This document shows, piece after piece, positions 12,593 through 26,149 of a DNA stretch of 64,000 bases (position 1 is the stretch's first letter; each line of letters starts with the position of its first letter). Source of the stretch: Tenodera sinensis (lineage: Eukaryota > Arthropoda > Insecta > Mantodea > Mantidae); assembly GCA_030765045.1 (NCBI GenBank), contig CM060967.1, positions 147,637,751 to 147,701,750 of the forward strand. Direction: 5' to 3'. The notes below the pieces were generated by a model. That model was not told the origin of the DNA. It did not search any database and was given only the letters and a program-made list of their open reading frames with translations. A program made the translations under genes and the position numbers.

Positions 12593-15540
12593 TAGGTTTT
12601 TGAGAAAATATTCCCTGTAAAGCGTAGTGTTGTTAGGAGCAGCTGCAGGATTTCTTTATTGATATCCATTATTTGCAGGGTTCCACTTAAATTCAAACTT
12701 TATAAAAAGGAATTCTTCACAATATTCGTGGCACCAATAATTATATTTAAATCATGAAATTATGTAACTACAAAAATATTGATCCAAAAGTTTGAATGGG
12801 CAATGGTAAACGATGTTTTGTAATAATCACGTAACATCTGAATTTTTCTTAAACATTTATGAAGAAGCCAGCTTTTTCGCTCTGGTTTTGCATCAGGCAT
12901 GCATCTACTGAAGGTAGGGTCTATGTTGGAATCTTTAAGGAAACTAAAGAGCAGAGCTCACGAGCGTCAAACAAGGTGAATTCAACGGATATATCAGCAC
13001 TTCAAAGGACCACGTCCTCAGTTAGTTGGAAAGTTTGATTGGCTATACGAGTTTGGCATTGTCATTCCGCCGACAAATGCCTGAGGACAACAAAGCCCAT
13101 CGTTTTTATCGAGTTTCTGGCTTCAGTCCAAGATTTAGAAGACCACTGTATCATCAAAGGCAGTCCCTGCTCCAGGTAATGCTCAACTACTGTTTCCCTT
13201 TGATCCTTAAAACTGACAGTAACATCTTTACGTTGCAGGCTGGCTTCGACTTTCACTTTACCTTGTTAACCAAACTTTTCAACCGAATCTTCAAGTTCTC
13301 CACAAATGTTACTTTTCAATACAAGTACGCCTCAAAGGATGCAAAGTTTCATATTAAAAATGATTGCACACACCTTTAATACTGTGACCATCGTTGGGAG
13401 ATCATCGCCGTGCAGTCTGTAGAAATAAAACAAAGATAAGCAGCGCTCTCACCGGAGGTGCTATTTTTAGATAACCACAATCTTCTGGAAGTTTTTGTTC
13501 CAGTCCTCTTTAAAATGTTCTGGAACTCTAACCATGTGCTACATACGCGGGGGAGAGAGTCAGTGAGCGAATAGTAAGTATGTTTCTCGTACAGCAAAGA
13601 GTGCTCTTCTCCGAGTGAGTTTTTGACCATTGCTTTGATGTGCAGCGAGTGCTGCTACTGCAGGTAACATTCGAGAATTTTCATATTCCGGAAGGAGAGG
13701 CTATGCCGTGCTTTTTTCATTATGCCGCCACGTCATGAAGAAAGGGAAGTGGTTGTAAATCGTTGAGCTAGAATCACATTAGTGTAGTGACAATGAGAAT
13801 TGACGTAACTGTTTAAACACATTTGCGGGTATTACCAAACAAGTTCAATGCCCTGAAGTAGTTGCCCACATGGTTATTAATTCTCGAAAATAATAAGAAT
13901 GCTGATAATTAAGGGGCGGATCAGCGTGATCGGTTTTCATGAGGTTACCTTGTATTATATACTGCTTATGTTGAAGGAGAGAGCGTGAGTGTAGATAGCA
14001 ACTGGCGTGTGCCTGCAGTGCTCGTATAGTTTGTATCAAAGGAATGCTTATGTTGGTACATGACTGTTAATGTTTTTGTTTTGTTATGGAACACTACGTT
14101 TAAGTATATTTACGGTGAATACATAGTCTGTTCATTGCAGTGGACAATAATATTCTTACGGAGGTTGTGAAGTTCTCCACCATAAACAGAAACTATGTCG
14201 TGGGAAACTCTTTGACATTGCAAGAGGTAATAGGTGCATGCAGATATTACTACTTGATATATTTCTTACACGTTTTCAAGTGGAGGAATCGGTTACTTTT
14301 GTAAGACATCTCTAACAGCATGCATTATTGTAAAACCGGTGTTCTTTTTTCTAACATATTCTGGAGTTTATTGTTCACGTTTGTACCACATTATCTGATT
14401 TCCTTAACTTTTGCAGATACTTCTTGCACTATACTTATGCATGTATAACTTAGATGATTCTAAGGAGATTATAGCGTTGCGTAAGCAACAAAAGCCAGTC
14501 CTTATAAAGTTTGAACTACTCAAAGGATACCTTAAATTAGGGATTTTGCAATTTGAATTGCATATGACTGGAATATAACACATTGTTCACTTCCACGCTA
14601 TATTTCGGGGTGTCTTTGTTTACCCACATTCTATACCCAGGGACCTGTGCTCCATGTATCAGTAACTTTAAATTATGTATCTGATAAATAATTCTCTTTT
14701 TAACAAAACATCAAAACAATTTTCATTTAGCGAGGGATTAATTTTTGGACGGTTTAGAATTGGGTACCTTTAATTACGTTTTAGTTAATCATTTTCATAA
14801 TGTTGAAGTCGGTAAAGTTCTAATTTAATCCATAAATTTCTAATGGAACATTGGAAGGAGTTATTTAAAGACGATAGATCACCAAATCAGAATTGGCATA
14901 CAATAACTCGATTACCTGAAACTTTCTAATTTATTGCTTTCATAGTTGATTTTGTGACGAATCGAAATTACGCGAACAAAATAATAAAAATATATGCCTC
15001 GTTGACGTGCATTATTTTGCTATCGTATTATATCACATTCACTTCCAAAGCTCTGTGAAGTTTTCTACACAAGGGTATATATAGGTATATAAAACTTACA
15101 GTTTATTACCTATACTTATTACAATATTCGGTTTCCATTCACATTTTTCCAGATGCTTCCTTAACCCAATTAACCAAAGTATAATAGTAAAATAAAACGA
15201 ATGTAAGTTTTATTAATATTACCACTACTACTATTCCTATTGGAAGACAGCAACTCTTATAACTGGTATGCAGTTGGTATCTACTGTCCTTTAATTTTAA
15301 TTTTATTTAAACTTCTAATTATTGGAAAACAGCTACCCCTCCCCTAAACCTTAGTGTGTATTTTATAAATTTATTTAAGCTCTTATTTCTTCTTTAGTTA
15401 ATATTCTGATTTTGTTTCTATTTGAATGTTCGTTAATGCTTATTTAAATAAGGAAGTAATTAGTGGAAAAAGTTAAAAAAGTCTCCCAGTGACTCACATT
15501 ACTTTCTCTAGACATTCTTCAACAATGATTCTTGGGAAAG
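12593..15540. other. Unassigned DNA, including a 117-codon plus-strand frame
   Basis: The interval is AT-rich with no repeat that I could link to the rest of the window. A plus-strand frame at 13026-13379 (117 codons) is open but has no recognisable domain, and an overlapping minus-strand frame is also open, so I do not call a gene. Sequences resembling splice sites around it are too common to be evidence. Confidence 0.35.
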
Positions 15541-15650
15541 CTTGGGGCTCGGGGTGCTGACCACGTCCCATCCTGCAGTTTTGCACCCACTCATGATGCC
15601 TGTAGGAATAGAGGTGGGAGACTAGCGGCCGGGCGATAAACCTTGCTCCG
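15541..15650 (+). repeat. Dispersed repeat, pair with 22095-22200
   Basis: The segment CAGTTTTGCACCCACTCATG with ATGCCTGTAGGAATAGAGG parallels CAGAACTGCACCTCACTAAT with ACGCCTGTGGTGGGCAGAGG near 22134-22165, and the flanks resemble each other too. Both are richer in GC than the surroundings. The family is unknown. Confidence 0.5.
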
Positions 15651-15797
15651 TGCTAGGGGTTATTTTTGTTTTAAGTATTTAAATTTATTAATTAATATAA
15701 CTTTAATTTTCCATTGATTAATGTAATCTGACGAAACCATGTATACTTTGTTGCATTAATGGTAAATAAATTTGAAAATTCGTTTCGGTGTTACGTT

Positions 15798-15800
<3 letters not shown>

Positions 15801-15874
<74 letters not shown>

Positions 15875-16008
15875 TACACAAAATGACGAGTGTTCTAAAA
15901 ATGTTTATTTTTGGATTCAGGGGACTTCAAAACTATATTTGCAGTGAAACCTCGGTATAGAATTTTTGGGAGAAATGCAGTACTATATTTACTTGGTAGG
16001 AAAAGTAA
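15801..16008 (-). mobile_element. ACTTTCTCTA element, head half, with (CA)n
   Basis: Minus-oriented head fragment. A (CA)n array of about 68 bp (15801-15868) occupies the GT-tract position of the element. TTGGATTCAGGGGACTTC, a GAAACCTCGGTATAGAATTT segment and the outer end near AGGAAAAGTAA follow. The rest of the element is missing or diverged beyond recognition on the left. Confidence 0.75.
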
Positions 16009-16600
16009 AATGGCGAGTTATATGGACATTTTATTATTGAGTTGTTATAAAAATAACTAACAATCGGAATTTCTAACCTCGTCCTTAGTATCCGAAGGAT
16101 ATTTCTGAGGGGAACAATTTCTGTGTTTAAGGAGCAGTTATATTTCTTGTATTTACAAATGACTTCCTTTCAACTGACTTCAGCAACAGATGCCCTTGGA
16201 TTTCGGCGTTTTATCAATAAACGGGGAAAGTGTCAACTCAGCGAAGTCATCTCGCAAAACCCAATTCGCCTCGATTCATCAGAGTAATCTAGAAGGCCCA
16301 GAAACCGCGAGAATTGCTTTCTGGTTACTGGTGTGACGGCTCTGACAACAGCAGAATCGCATTTGAGCCACGTTTGTACGTCTTACTTTCGACGGCTAAA
16401 CTGAATCTAGACACCCCGGGGATATAATTCCGAGGACAGAAGTGAAATTGGATACAGGGTATCAAAAGAGAAGGGAAGCAACACGAGATAACACGGAGGC
16501 GAAAAGATCATCTCCAGTATTTCTCTTTTGTTTAGGATTACGTCCTTTCTTTTAGGACAGCTTTTTATATTAACATATTCAGCAATCTATACGTGCATAG
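16009..16600. other. Unassigned DNA
   Basis: No recognisable gene or repeat. Composition is closer to balanced than in the flanks between about 16200 and 16500. Confidence 0.4.
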
Positions 16601-16959
16601 TCCCTTAAACCCCACACATTCGCTCACTCACTCACTCGCTCACTCAATATACCTGCATAAGTTTAATACATGTTGAGACAAGTGACACTTTTGTCACTTT
16701 ATTTACCTTAAAAATGAGTCACAAAACACCGTCCTGTCTGATATCGTTAACACAATATACAAATCATCGCGTACTTGCAACCCACAGCTGTTCTGTTCGA
16801 TCGCAAACTTGACACATACTTCGCTGTCTTTCAGTTCAACTCTCACTGTGTCACAAACTGCTTCCGACTATACACTCACTCTAACAGGCTTAACTAAACA
16901 CTGCTTCACACAACCAACAACTCCGTCGCGACGATCGATGTCTACACCTGTCCCTGACT

Positions 16960-17030
<71 letters not shown>

Positions 17031-17480
17031 GACTTTAGTTGCTTAACAAATAACTCTCTTGGGATACGTGTTCACGAGGACTGCTTCACATGGATTTCAA
17101 TACATAAATATGCAATCAGAGAGGACTTCACCTCGCCTCGAGTCTCTGTACTCTATTTGACCAAACATGTGATCAGTACTATTTACTTGACTGTATAGCA
17201 ACAAGAAAGTCGCTTAAATTTTATGCAGATGATAACAGCTTTCAATGATTGATGTATTCTGACTAATTTACACAGTGTGTTCAATAATAAATAAATAATT
17301 AACAGATATTTCAATACTTAACTTTACTGCTCCCAAACTGAATTTGTTTAGATAGCTGAGAATGACCTAGCACGTATTTTTCTGAAATCCATCTTTTCGT
17401 AAACAACACCAGTCTGTGAACAGTTGGTATGAGGTGGCTTGACCTTGAGCGCCTCTTTGACAGCGACTGCCGGTCGGCGT
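16601..17480 (-). mobile_element. LTR-like repeat, second copy, interrupted by (CA)n
   Basis: Minus-strand reading of 16690-16960 matches the plus strand at about 2520-2765: GTGAAGCAG, GTTAAGCCTGTTAG, the shared CGGAAGCAGTTTGTGA and GTGTTAACGATA stretches, and the terminal AAAGTGAC. A second block (17365-17410, minus) matches 35725-35765 through a GTGCTAGGTCATTCT-like segment. So this copy links the two other copies into one longer repeat. A CA array at 16962-17028 splits it. The LTR identity is inferred from the 2.4-kb copy. Confidence 0.55.
16962..17028. repeat. (CA)n microsatellite
   Basis: About 33 uninterrupted CA units inside the LTR-like repeat. It is a TH-repeat artefact when translated. 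Confidence 0.95.
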
Positions 17481-17486
17481 CACATA

Positions 17487-17775
17487 TTACTTATCTACTA
17501 ATTAGTATATAAGGAAGTTACATTTCATCCAAAGATTCGATACTGAGATTTCACCGGAAATACACGATTTTAAGCACCCTGCACCCCCCTCCCCAATAAA
17601 AACGAATCTAATGTGCGCACTCACATGAGTTTCTATATTCTTTCTTGGACAAACTAGTCTAAAATCCTTATTGTTCTAATAGTTTCATGTTAATCGAGAT
17701 AAACGTTTGTAGAAATTGTTTCAAGACATACGTATTTGCTTATAGGCACAATGGAAGTAGAATGACACAATAGAT
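17487..17775. mobile_element. ACTTTCTCTA element: plus-strand head joined to minus-strand tail
   Basis: From 17487 the sequence follows the head (TTACTTATCTACTA, then GATTTCACCGGAAATACACG) up to about 17600. At about 17610 it switches to the reverse complement of the tail (GCACTCACATGAG, then TTCATGTTAATCGAGATAAA). The switch means a head and an oppositely oriented tail are fused, by nested insertion followed by deletion or by inversion. Confidence 0.7.
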
Positions 17776-18116
17776 TTAGGGGATAGTCACAACTTTTAAT
17801 AGCAGCTTACAAATTTATTGGCTTTTGTATGGCATAGTCATTAAGGCCCATGTACGGTGCTCTGCTCCACTTACTGAATGCTCCCCCGTTTGACTACTCC
17901 TAGCTTCTGTATAAGAAGACCTTAGCAACAAAATTCGACACTTGTTGCAGTAAACGAACCAGAACACTGATATCAGTGAACTTTAATGAACGGTTGGTTG
18001 TTAAAAGGGACCTAAGTAACTTTTGGGCAGTTTGGAAAAATTACAAAAAACTAACAAGTTCAGTTTTTATTACGGAATAATTAATTCGATGTGGTTTGTA
18101 TGGCGCAGTGACCCAT
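17776..18116. other. Unassigned DNA
   Basis: No recognisable gene or repeat. Confidence 0.4.
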
Positions 18117-18425
18117 GTTCATTCCCATGAACGAATGAAGCAATGAATGAATCAATAAATTTAAGAGTGAACAAATCAATGAATGAATATATCAATGAAT
18201 GAATAAATCAATGAATGAATAAATTAATGAATAAATCAATGAATGAACAAACCAATGAATAGATAAATCAATGAATCAATGAATCAATGAATTAATAAAT
18301 CAATAAATGAATGAATAAATATATGAATAAATGAATAAATAAACAAATGAATAAATAAACAAGTGAATGAATAAGTAAATGAATGAATGAATGAGTAAAT
18401 GAATGAGTAATAAATAAATAGCAAA
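18117..18425. repeat. Degenerate (AATG/AATA/AATC) tetranucleotide array
   Basis: About 300 bp built of GAATGAAT, CAATGAAT and GAATAAAT units without strict order, typical of an old interrupted tetranucleotide array. Confidence 0.9.
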
Positions 18426-18616
18426 TAATGATAACAATGACAACAATGATGATAATGATACTAATACTAATAATAACAATAGTAATAAAAGTAATAATGA
18501 TGATAATGACAACAACAACAACAACAATAATAATAATAATAATAATAATAACAATAATAATAATAGTAATAATAATAATAATGATAATGATGATGATGAT
18601 AATGATAATAGTAATG
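18426..18616. repeat. Degenerate (AAT/GAT/AAC) trinucleotide array
   Basis: Directly continues the tetranucleotide array. AAT units are mixed with GAT and AAC. The long poly-Leu, poly-Ile and poly-Tyr frames over it are artefacts. Confidence 0.9.
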
Positions 18617-20177
18617 GAGCCAGACGGACAATTCTTGTAGTAACAGTGTAACCATCCGTGTTAGTAATCGAAATCATACCATTCATCGGACGCATTGCAA
18701 AATTGTTTTAAGAAGTCCGAGTACTCTTCTACAATACTGTGATACACGTTATGAATGTCATCCAGCTTTACTTTGTTATTGACATCTTACCAGATGAGTA
18801 ACCTTGCTGTAGAGGAAGATTCACTGGTGACATTTTGTGAAGTAAAAACTTCTGACAGAACTTATTGATTCCTTCTGATATTTTCCCAATACCATTAAGC
18901 TCACTATAGTAGGTACTAAAAAGAAATGGAGTTTGGATATGTTGAGATGTTTGAAATATTCTCTTTTTTAACGAGGATCATGTTTGGTCTCAAGTCGTTT
19001 GTAGTACTCGTACATTGGCAAGAGCACACTACTAACTCTGGACTTTTGCACGAGCATAGGCCTAACCTTAGACAGCACGTGATGAAACAATTGAAAACTG
19101 GTCCAGGCAAAACGTGCTACCAATATTGTGTGAGAAAAGATTCCTGAGGCGATGACTGAGGTCTTCTCTTACAATCAGATCTAAAAAATAATGACCCAGT
19201 ACATCATGATAGAAGGGCGACATAAGGGCCACTTTAACACACTAAAATGTGTATCTACCCTCAGACAATTTTAATCTATTACTAATTCCTTCAGACCAAT
19301 CTGGTGACTTTTAACAATCTTCCATTCAATTGATGCTTTCAACAGTATTAAACAGTTCTGACGAGTTTTGCAGGTTCTAGCTCGTAAATGTACAGAAAGT
19401 ATTTACTTTTGATGCCAAAAAACTTTCATACCCTAAATGTCTCAATCTAATTTAGGATTTACCCAACCACTCCCGTTTTTGTAACTACTTAGCAGCTAAA
19501 GCTCTAGCCATCGAAGCGTTTAATGTTAATGCGTTGGTGAAGCTGTGCAAACATCGCTTTGGCTGCTTTTGCATTTAGGGAATGAGTGTAAGCGAACATT
19601 CTGAACGTGCTATATGCTGCACCAAAAGGAACATACTGCTTTCACTTCTCTTTTGTTCTGTTGCCCTTTCAAAGATTAATAATTTGTGTGGTACAATAAA
19701 TAATTTCTCTATGAAGCTCAACCTCTTTTTTATACAGAAAACTATAACTTTTGGCCTTTTAAATACCGGCAGGGTTAGCTTTACACAACTTTCACCTTTA
19801 TTTTGTATGTTTCGTGGTTTAACCTGGTCGGGAAGTGATCTTTCATTTACCGCAGTACTATTTCCAACAATTCCTTTATTTAGCTTCCCATCAGTCAGCA
19901 TGTTTCTAGGTTTCGTGGCACATGGCAGTGCCGGACAGATGGCGTGAATGCTCTCTGACAGGAAAGTGCTCCCAGTAGACAACAGAGAGCTGCTTGATCG
20001 AAGGGTCGTTCATAACGCTCCTAGGAAACTGCAACGGTGGGACGGGGTTTCGAGCCTGGAATTGTTAGGAACTTCAGTACATCTCTGTGGTTTGTCTGGC
20101 TGGGTCGTGTAGCCCCCTATACTTCCTTCTTCCCTTCCTCCTAGGCTTGGGGTTGATAACTATAATCGAACTGCGAG
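18617..20177. other. Unassigned DNA with overlapping open frames at 19575-19982
   Basis: A 135-codon minus-strand frame (19575-19982) overlaps a 121-codon plus-strand frame (19582-19947). Neither has a recognisable domain, and both being open argues for chance. The minus frame has a Lys/Arg/Ser-rich composition. A GC-richer segment at 20020-20165 contains GGGTTTCGAGCC, weakly like a Pol III B box, but no convincing A box. Confidence 0.35.
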
Positions 20178-20212
20178 GCGTATCCAGAAAGTAACTACCG
20201 ATTTGGGAAAAA
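20178..20212 (+). repeat. Possible mariner-type terminal repeat
   Basis: GCGAGGCGTATCCAGAAAGT starts a segment like the outer ends of mariner-type elements in insects, which often read GAGGYGTGTYCARAAAGTAA. No matching end was found. The mariner remnant near 22.3 kb could belong to the same family, but I cannot show it. Confidence 0.3.
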
Positions 20213-20240
20213 AAGGCACAAGCTATTTGTTTGCACAACA

Positions 20241-20661
20241 TTTATTAGTATATAAAAGAGCATTCCTGAATCCAAAAATGCATTTTTAGAAAAAAGTTCC
20301 GTGTGTGTGTCTGTTGTTTATATCTATCAGTCTGTGGACAGCACAACTCAGAAACTCAGAAAAGTCAGTTAAAAACCAAAGTTGGTGTTTAAGTTTAATG
20401 TTTTTCAAGGATGCGACACAAAGATTTTGAAGAAAATTCCTCCACTTTACATGGAACATTTTTCAAAAATTTTGATTTTTCTGAAAATGTCTAACGATTT
20501 TGATAAAAATGCCATATCTTTGAGATATTTTTATGAGAAAACGAGCAATAAAATAATTTGTACAAATGCTTATCTCGACTAACACGAAGAAGATAGAAGG
20601 ATAACTTAGTACGAATGCTTAGTACAAGAGTAGTAAAAGTTGTGTGAGTACAAAACATCAG
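20241..20661 (+). mobile_element. ACTTTCTCTA element, internally deleted
   Basis: It shows the head-proximal block (CCTGAATCC, TTTTTAGAAAAAAGTTCC, a short GT tract, CAGTCTGTGGACAGCA) and the CAAAGTTGGTGTTTAAGTTT and ATGCGACACAAAGATTTTGA blocks. After GATATTTTTATGAGAAAA it jumps straight to the tail (ATTTGTACAAATGCTTATCT, CTTAGTACAAGAGTAGTAAA, ending near GTACAAAACATC). About half of the interior is missing. Confidence 0.8.
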
Positions 20662-22094
<1,433 letters not shown>

Positions 22095-22215
22095 TTTTTC
22101 GACAGGGACCGGGCACTGATTAGGTCCCTCCCTCAGAACTGCACCTCACTAATGACGCCTGTGGTGGGCAGAGGTGGCCGTAGGCGTTGGCCCGGAAAGG
22201 GCTGTTGCGTCACGG
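22095..22215 (+). repeat. Dispersed repeat, pair with 15541-15650
   Basis: Shares GCACCTCACTAATGACGCCT and the AGAGGTGGCCG region with the 15.5-kb copy. It sits next to the mariner remnant. Confidence 0.5.
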
Positions 22216-22249
22216 GATAGTTAATACGGTAATCCAGGTAATTTGGTTT

Positions 22250-22600
22250 TAATAAATGCAAAGAAGGATACTTTATTTAAGAAATATTGCTTACAAAATT
22301 GATGCTTGCATATTTATCCAAATAATCACCTTCCTAATTTAAGCATTTGCCATATCTCTCTACAAGCTTTAAAATTACGCATAAATGTCAGCTACCGTCA
22401 GAGAATTAAGCGAATATGTCTGGGCATAATTTAGCAAAGCAAAGGACCAGATCTTTCTGGGAAAGAAATTCGTAACGCACCTGTCTTGTATGATTTTCTT
22501 AATCACTGGGTTCTTGAAGTCATCTGTGATGAGTGACGGACGTTCGGATCGAGTTTCGTCACATACCTTTATTAGTCCGTTGCTAACACCACTTAAGTTT
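22250..22600 (-). mobile_element. Mariner-like transposase remnant, internally deleted
   Basis: On the minus strand, DETRSERPSLITDDFKNPV is coded at about 22500-22560. This matches the linker after the mariner helix-turn-helix domain (usual form DEPRSGRPS). A short unplaceable stretch follows, then LVERYGKCLN and EGDYLDKYA (about 22300-22370). That matches the C-terminus of mariner transposases, where the same motif ends the protein. The whole DDD catalytic region that should lie between them, roughly 200 residues, is gone. Stops and frame changes also break the frame. Family placement is by remembered motifs. Confidence 0.65.
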
Positions 22601-22942
22601 CTTCTGTTTGTTACTAGAAGTATTACCGTACGTTGCCTTTAGTTAGTGGTAAATTTCTGAAGGTTTCAACTTTCGTGCATTAAAAACTCGAATGATGCCT
22701 CTCTCCTCTCAACTCAGCACTCAGTTTATTTTGAGCAATCACAGAGTGCACAATCGACTGGCACCCGCACAACGTTCAGAAATGATGTCGAGGAAACTAA
22801 TATACCTAGGATAGAAGACCGATAGGATAAAAGGGAAGGCGCAAATGGCCCTTGTCTCCTTGTCTCGCATCACTTGTTCATATAGTGTTTTTACAATTTA
22901 CTGGCATAGTATTAATTTAAGTTCTTTTTGTACGAGTTTTTT
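22601..22942. other. Unassigned DNA
   Basis: No recognisable gene or repeat. Confidence 0.4.
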
Positions 22943-23046
22943 GGTTTCTCTAGTACGTATATTAAGTAGGGGAAGTATTGTGTTCGACCTAAATATTCGA
23001 TGCCGAGATTTTACCAGAAATTACCGAATACAAAAAAAAAAAAAAA

Positions 23047-23135
<89 letters not shown>

Positions 23136-23853
23136 AATTTTGGAACAAGGTCTGTACGCGCGCGCCGGTTTGTGTGTGTGTGTCTGAGCGTTTGTACAGC
23201 AGAACTCAAAAACAAAAAGTACTTAAAAACCAAAGTTGGTATTTAAGTTTAATGTCTTTCACGGACCCAACACGAAGACTGAAGAAAATTACTCCACTAT
23301 AAACTACCTTTTATATGGAACATTATTCGAAAATTTTGATTCTATTAAAATGAATCTAGCGATTTTTATTAAAATGCCTTATTTATTAGAGATTTGTACA
23401 CTATGAAATGTATATTTTGAATGGTCTATAGCCCATGTGGTCCCGTTTACTCTTGTTGAATTTTGCATAACTGGTAAACCATAAAAGTTAGACGAAATCT
23501 GACTACAATAAATATACATATCTTGTAGTTACGTCCAAATGTATTTTCTCTTTTTTTCTGAAATAGACCATTCCGGATATATTCCTTGCTATCTGTTGAG
23601 TTTTGCAATACTTAAACTTTTCTCAAATGGAACGTCGATGTTCACTTTTTTATATCTTGGCATTGCAAAGAGAACAGAATTTCAAAGCTTTTAAAGGTTT
23701 GACTATCGCTCAAAGCCTACCGTATTTCCATATACGGTATCAACAATAAGATAATTTCTGCAAATGTTTATTTCGATTAGCATAAAGAATTAGGAATAAG
23801 TTGTAAGGATAGTTAGTATAACATTAGAAAAAGTCATGTGGGTGCAACACATA
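22943..23853 (+). mobile_element. ACTTTCTCTA element, essentially full length
   Basis: It runs from TTTCTCTAGTACGTATATTA and the GGGGAAGTATTGTGTTCGAC block through an expanded A-run plus (GA)n array (23032-23132) and a short GT tract. Interior blocks such as CAAAGTTGGTATTTAAGTTT, CATAACTGGTAAACCATAA and CTCAAATGGAACGTCGATG follow, and it ends at AAAAGTCATGTGGGTGCAAC. The interior is collinear with the 11.7-kb copy. Confidence 0.85.
23032..23132. repeat. Compound (A)n-(GA)n microsatellite
   Basis: About 24 A residues are followed by about 38 GA units. They sit in the head-proximal part of the ACTTTCTCTA copy, next to where other copies carry GT arrays. Confidence 0.95.
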
Positions 23854-25149
23854 CGTTTTTAAACCTTTGGTGTAGATAATTACCTTTTAAAAAATAACCA
23901 CCTCATTTTGAGTTGTGTCCTCAGAAATTACCATATTTACATTTTGTCCTGGCTTTAAGTAAATATGCTTTTGTTTTTAATCCCTTCTATATAATTATTA
24001 TTCAGCAACAGATCTGCGGTGAGAAATCGCCGTACAAATATCTGGAAGTTGAGTCCTGCTTTGGTTGAGAAAGGAATAATCAAGTTATTCTTGTTTATAA
24101 TTTAAAAGGGAAATTTTAAACTCGTTGTTTAGCGAAACGAATGAAGATTGAATTGTGTTGTTCTTTGCATGTATTGTCGTTTAAAAGGAAATATAATGAG
24201 GCGAAAACTTTGAAGTTGTTAAGAATTCATTATCTTGCATATGTATTTATGGAAATAGTTGACATTGTGGGAGGCAAACAAACTTAAAAGCAAGCTTAAT
24301 CTTAAGATAAATTGAAACACACTTGAATAATTTGCTTTGGCATCATGGTTAAGGCAAAGAAGGCGTTCTTTTGATTCTATTAAAACACTGTTGGGAGCAT
24401 AAAATCATATTTTACGCTGCTGCCGTGTTTTATGTTAGTGGTCTTTTTTAATTAAAGTCATAAAAATATAATGAAAGTGAATTCACCATCTAAAATATTG
24501 GGAACTATAAAAATTACATTAGAGGTTTCCTAACAAGATGATATTTTTTGCTAAAAAAGTAGCAAAAAGTTTGTTGAAATGGATTGCATTACGGGATTAA
24601 GTTTGCAACGGAGTAGCATAAAATTTTCATTAGTACAGAGCGTAAGGCCGGCTGTTATCGCTGCAACCAGCTCAGTTGTGTTTAAAGCGGACCTATGCAG
24701 AGAGCTGGGATGGGTATCATTTGCTGAGTGTGTATGGATTCACAGTTTTGGGAATATTCAGCGATATGCTTTTGTGTGCTAATTTTGTCATTAGGCGTGC
24801 GGGTGCACAGTATTCCGAATATTTCCTAATATGCCTTTGTATATTCGTGGTCACTTATAAATAGACTTAGGAATATCAAAACATTAAAGCCAGGACGATA
24901 GGAAATAACGTTGAACTGTTTACGTTGAAAATTGTTCTACGTTATTCAGTTTGTATTAGTTTAGTGGTTGACTAACTTAAGAGTATCAGCCTCAAAGCTT
25001 AGGAATTGAGTTATTGAGTTATTTGTATTATTGCTACTTGAATAATAATTCAAGTTGAAGTTTTAACTATAGTGCCTGTTATTCAGAAAGTGCTTCTTGC
25101 AAAAAGTAATGATGAAATGCCTGTCTTTCTCTTTTACAAAGTTATAATG
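23854..25149. other. Unassigned AT-rich DNA
   Basis: No recognisable gene. A weak internal repetition (GGGAATATTCAGCGATATGC near 24750 against CCGAATATTTCCTAATATGC near 24815) is too short to classify. Confidence 0.4.
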
Positions 25150-25459
25150 AGTTGCACTCAAATGATTTTCTCTATTCTTGCACTATTCTAACAAATCCTT
25201 AACCTTCATGTTAATCGAGATAATTGTTTGCGGAAATTACCCTATTCCTGCTTTTCTTATAGCTGCAGGGGAAATATGGGAATATAGTAGGCTTTAAGCG
25301 ATGTCCAAGTGTTTTAAAGCTGGAAGCTATATGAAGGATTTGAATTTCCATTCTCTTTGCACGGTCAAGAGAAAAAAGTGAGTAACGATCTTCCATTTGA
25401 GAAAAGTTTAAGTATTGCAAAACTCACACAAATGAGGAACATCTCTAAAATGGTTCACT

Positions 25460-25533
<74 letters not shown>

Positions 25534-25945
25534 ACACAAAATGAATTTGACATAACACGCGTGTCTTAACAACATCCACATTTTCTGTATAGTAAGATTT
25601 GGTGTATGTCTTACCATTTACCGGTTATCCAAAAGGTATCAAGAGTAAACAGAACTACATAAGCTATAGCCAAAAAATTATAAATATACATTTTATATCC
25701 TATAAAATATCTTAAACTTATTGCATTAAAGTCAACATCGTTAGTGCTATTTTTGAGAAAATCAGAATTAAAAACATTTTCATTTAAAGGGTAGTTTAGA
25801 CTGGAGGAGTTTTCTTCAAAATTCTCGTGTCGCACCGTTGAAACGTATTAAACTTAAACACCAATTTTCATTTTTAACCGACTTCTCGTTTTTAGGTTAT
25901 GCTGTTTAGAAGCAGACATACAAACTCTGACACACACTCAAGGGA
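25150..25945 (-). mobile_element. ACTTTCTCTA element, near-complete, with (CA)n insertion
   Basis: In plus coordinates it begins with the tail (GTTGCACTCAAATGATTTTC) and passes CATGTTAATCGAGATAAT, GGAAATATGGGAATATAGTA and ATTCTCTTTGCACGGTCAAG. A CA array (25461-25528) lies at the GTGAACCAT site, then CTATAGCCAAAAAATTATA, TTAAAGGGTAGTTTAGA and CGACTTCTCGTTTTTAGGTT. It fades past about 25945 in the CA-rich head tract, so the outermost head is lost. Confidence 0.85.
25461..25538. repeat. (CA)n microsatellite
   Basis: About 34 CA units plus a short continuation after a TA interruption, inside the minus-strand ACTTTCTCTA copy. Confidence 0.95.
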
Positions 25946-26149
25946 CACAAATCTTTCTTATAGAAAGCATTGTGAATATACACAGATACCACAGTTTCTA
26001 ACGATCTCTCGTAAATGCAACTGAGTGACTTGCACATTGTAAAATTCGGGATGCCTGGTTGCCATTTAGAGGAAATTTTAGTTTGGAAGTATAGCAGTTT
26101 AAGATTATCGTTTAAATATATATGAAACACTTCTTTGATGTCCATTTTT

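Noticed and set aside
13026..13379. 117-codon plus-strand frame with splice-like flanks
   Set aside because: No motif recognised, and GT/AG signals are expected by chance.
15938..15960. GCAGTGAAACCTCGGTATAG, which resembles a pogo/Tigger terminal repeat
   Set aside because: It aligns with the GGTGAAATCTCGACATCGA segment of the ACTTTCTCTA element, so the resemblance is coincidental mutation.
18300..18695. 131-codon poly-Leu frame on the minus strand
   Set aside because: Product of the degenerate tetra- and trinucleotide arrays.
19575..19982. 135-codon minus frame overlapping a 121-codon plus frame
   Set aside because: No domain recognised, both strands open, and no supporting signals. Kept only as unassigned DNA.
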